From contig CAJXEF010000026.1 in NCBI GenBank assembly GCA_913052545.1, positions 1 to 16,486 of the forward strand: a stretch of 16,486 nucleotides of DNA. The letters are read 5' to 3'. Origin of the DNA: an uncultured Chloroflexota bacterium (GTDB taxonomy: Bacteria; Chloroflexota; Dehalococcoidia; UBA3495). Under the pieces are notes generated by a model. That model was not told the origin of the DNA, did no database searches, and was given only the letters and a program-made list of their open reading frames with translations. The position numbers were made by a program, and so were the translations under genes. Every line of letters begins with the position of its first letter. Within the stretch, counting starts at the first letter, position 1. Of this stretch, positions 15,765-16,486 are shown piece after piece.

Positions 15765-16486
15765 TTTGATTCCCTCTCGAGAGTATCTTTAATTAATGCC
15801 TCTATGGCGGGTAGATTGGAAGCATTGGTTCCAAGTTCTTTCGCGATCGGAAGTGACGCATTCAGCAATGAGGTATATAAAGCAACTAACTCAGGTGTTT
15901 CTACTGTCAAAGATGAAATATGGTTTTGGATCGTTGATACGTCGCCCCTGTAAATTGGTCCAGTGACACTCGGGAGCACTCCCATGTTGGCGATGTTTCC
16001 CAAAGTAGATTGAGCTAAAGGTAAGATCGCATCCAATGCTGTTTCTCTGCTGTAGCCCATTTGCTCCCATAATCTAATGGCACAATGTAACAGTGTTACC
16101 AAATAGCCGCAGGTAAAAACAGCTGACGCGTGGTATAAACTCTGAACTTCTTCGGCCACCCTGACCGTTCTGCTACTTAGAGACTTTGCGAAATCTACCA
16201 TCTTATCCAGCAGCCATCCTTCAGCATCAATAGCAAAAGTGACGCCTGATAATCGATCTACTGCCTGGACTGGGCTATTTATCCCTGCCAACGTTTGGTA
16301 GGGGTGGAACATCCCGGTAGTACGAGTGTCGCTATTGGAGTTATTGAGGATTTTTCTTGATAGGGAACCAGAACAATGAACGATGGCCTGATATTTATCA
16401 ATCGCCAAGTTTTGCGCGTAGCCTTGGATGAAATCGTCGGGTATCGTTAGAAATACTAGATTAGTTTCATTTACTACTTCCTGTCC
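15752..16486 (-). CDS. Rossmann-like and DUF2520 domain protein, 5' end beyond window
   Basis: The frame is open from the stop at 15752 to the window edge, giving 244 visible residues with the start missing. A TTG at 16408 could be taken as a start, but the 26 codons before it contain NLVFLTIPDDFI, a strand and turn of a dinucleotide-binding Rossmann domain that runs straight into IVHCSGSLS. The true protein therefore starts further upstream. About 45 residues of the N-terminal GxGxxG region are likely outside. The helical C-terminal half (MFHPYQTLAG, then EEVQSLYHASAVF, near 112-124) is the DUF2520 domain. These proteins resemble 6-phosphogluconate and ketopantoate reductases. Its 13-base overlap with panB suggests a role in pantothenate synthesis, possibly the ketopantoate-reducing step, but that is inferred from position. 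Confidence 0.87.
   Translation of the reverse strand, partial: GQEVVNETNLVFLTIPDDFIQGYAQNLAIDKYQAIVHCSGSLSRKILNNSNSDTRTTGMFHPYQTLAGINSPVQAVDRLSGVTFAIDAEGWLLDKMVDFAKSLSSRTVRVAEEVQSLYHASAVFTCGYLVTLLHCAIRLWEQMGYSRETALDAILPLAQSTLGNIANMGVLPSVTGPIYRGDVSTIQNHISSLTVETPELVALYTSLLNASLPIAKELGTNASNLPAIEALIKDTLERESKCAE

Noticed and set aside
15752..16408. Treating TTG 16408 as the DUF2520 start
   Set aside because: The frame stays open to the edge and the upstream codons encode NLVFLTIPDD, an expected Rossmann segment.
1..16486. tRNA, rRNA, CRISPR arrays, insertion sequences or phage genes
   Set aside because: I saw no cloverleaf with a CCA-type end, no regularly spaced direct repeats, and no transposase, integrase or phage-like proteins; the one long inverted repeat has no associated gene.

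Overview
This is a 16.5-kb bacterial stretch with moderate GC (about 45% by eye). It has good Shine-Dalgarno sites, some TTG/GTG starts, and no RNA genes, CRISPR, insertion sequences or phage genes. The gene mix is two MFS permeases, a LigB-type extradiol dioxygenase, a Rieske oxygenase, a phthalate-dihydrodiol-dehydrogenase-like oxidoreductase, a xanthine-dehydrogenase-family Mo subunit and a DUF1800/DUF1501 pair. It resembles heterotrophic lineages rich in catabolic paralogs, such as marine or soil Chloroflexota (SAR202-like). That placement is a guess from gene content; no phylogenetic marker other than panB is present.

Layout. (1) 57-517 (+): a decayed SRPBCC-fold gene with an in-frame stop and a one-base frameshift. 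(2) 590-3358 (-): two tandem MFS transporters, divergent from (3) 3562-4236 (+), a two-domain protein with EthD-like ferredoxin folds. (4) 4237-4395: a convergent intergenic gap holding a long imperfect inverted repeat. (5) 4396-8065 (-): a DUF1800 - DUF1501 - NHL-propeller cassette. (6) 8066-8408: a divergent control region. (7) 8409-12319 (+): extradiol dioxygenase, Rieske oxygenase, Gfo/Idh/MocA dehydrogenase and a 70-residue protein, with a hairpin between the second and third genes. (8) 12422-14725 (-): a lone molybdopterin-binding subunit with its own promoter. (9) 14925-16486 (-): panB preceded by an overlapping Rossmann/DUF2520 gene that runs off the right edge.

Functional reading. 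Region 7 contains the parts of an aromatic-ring pathway: a Rieske enzyme oxygenates the ring, the Gfo/Idh/MocA enzyme could oxidise a dihydrodiol or a related intermediate, and the extradiol enzyme could cleave a catecholic product. The order of steps and the substrate are inferred. The permeases, the EthD-like protein and the Mo hydroxylase subunit are plausible accessory catabolic functions. The DUF1800/DUF1501/NHL cassette shares a divergent control region with the catabolic genes; its role is unknown. The right end is core coenzyme A (pantothenate) metabolism. I see no clear defence or mobile system. The most unusual items are the dioxygenase with Gln where a metal-binding His is expected, the signal-less DUF1800/DUF1501/NHL cassette, the inverted repeat at 4264-4377 and the doubly broken SRPBCC gene.
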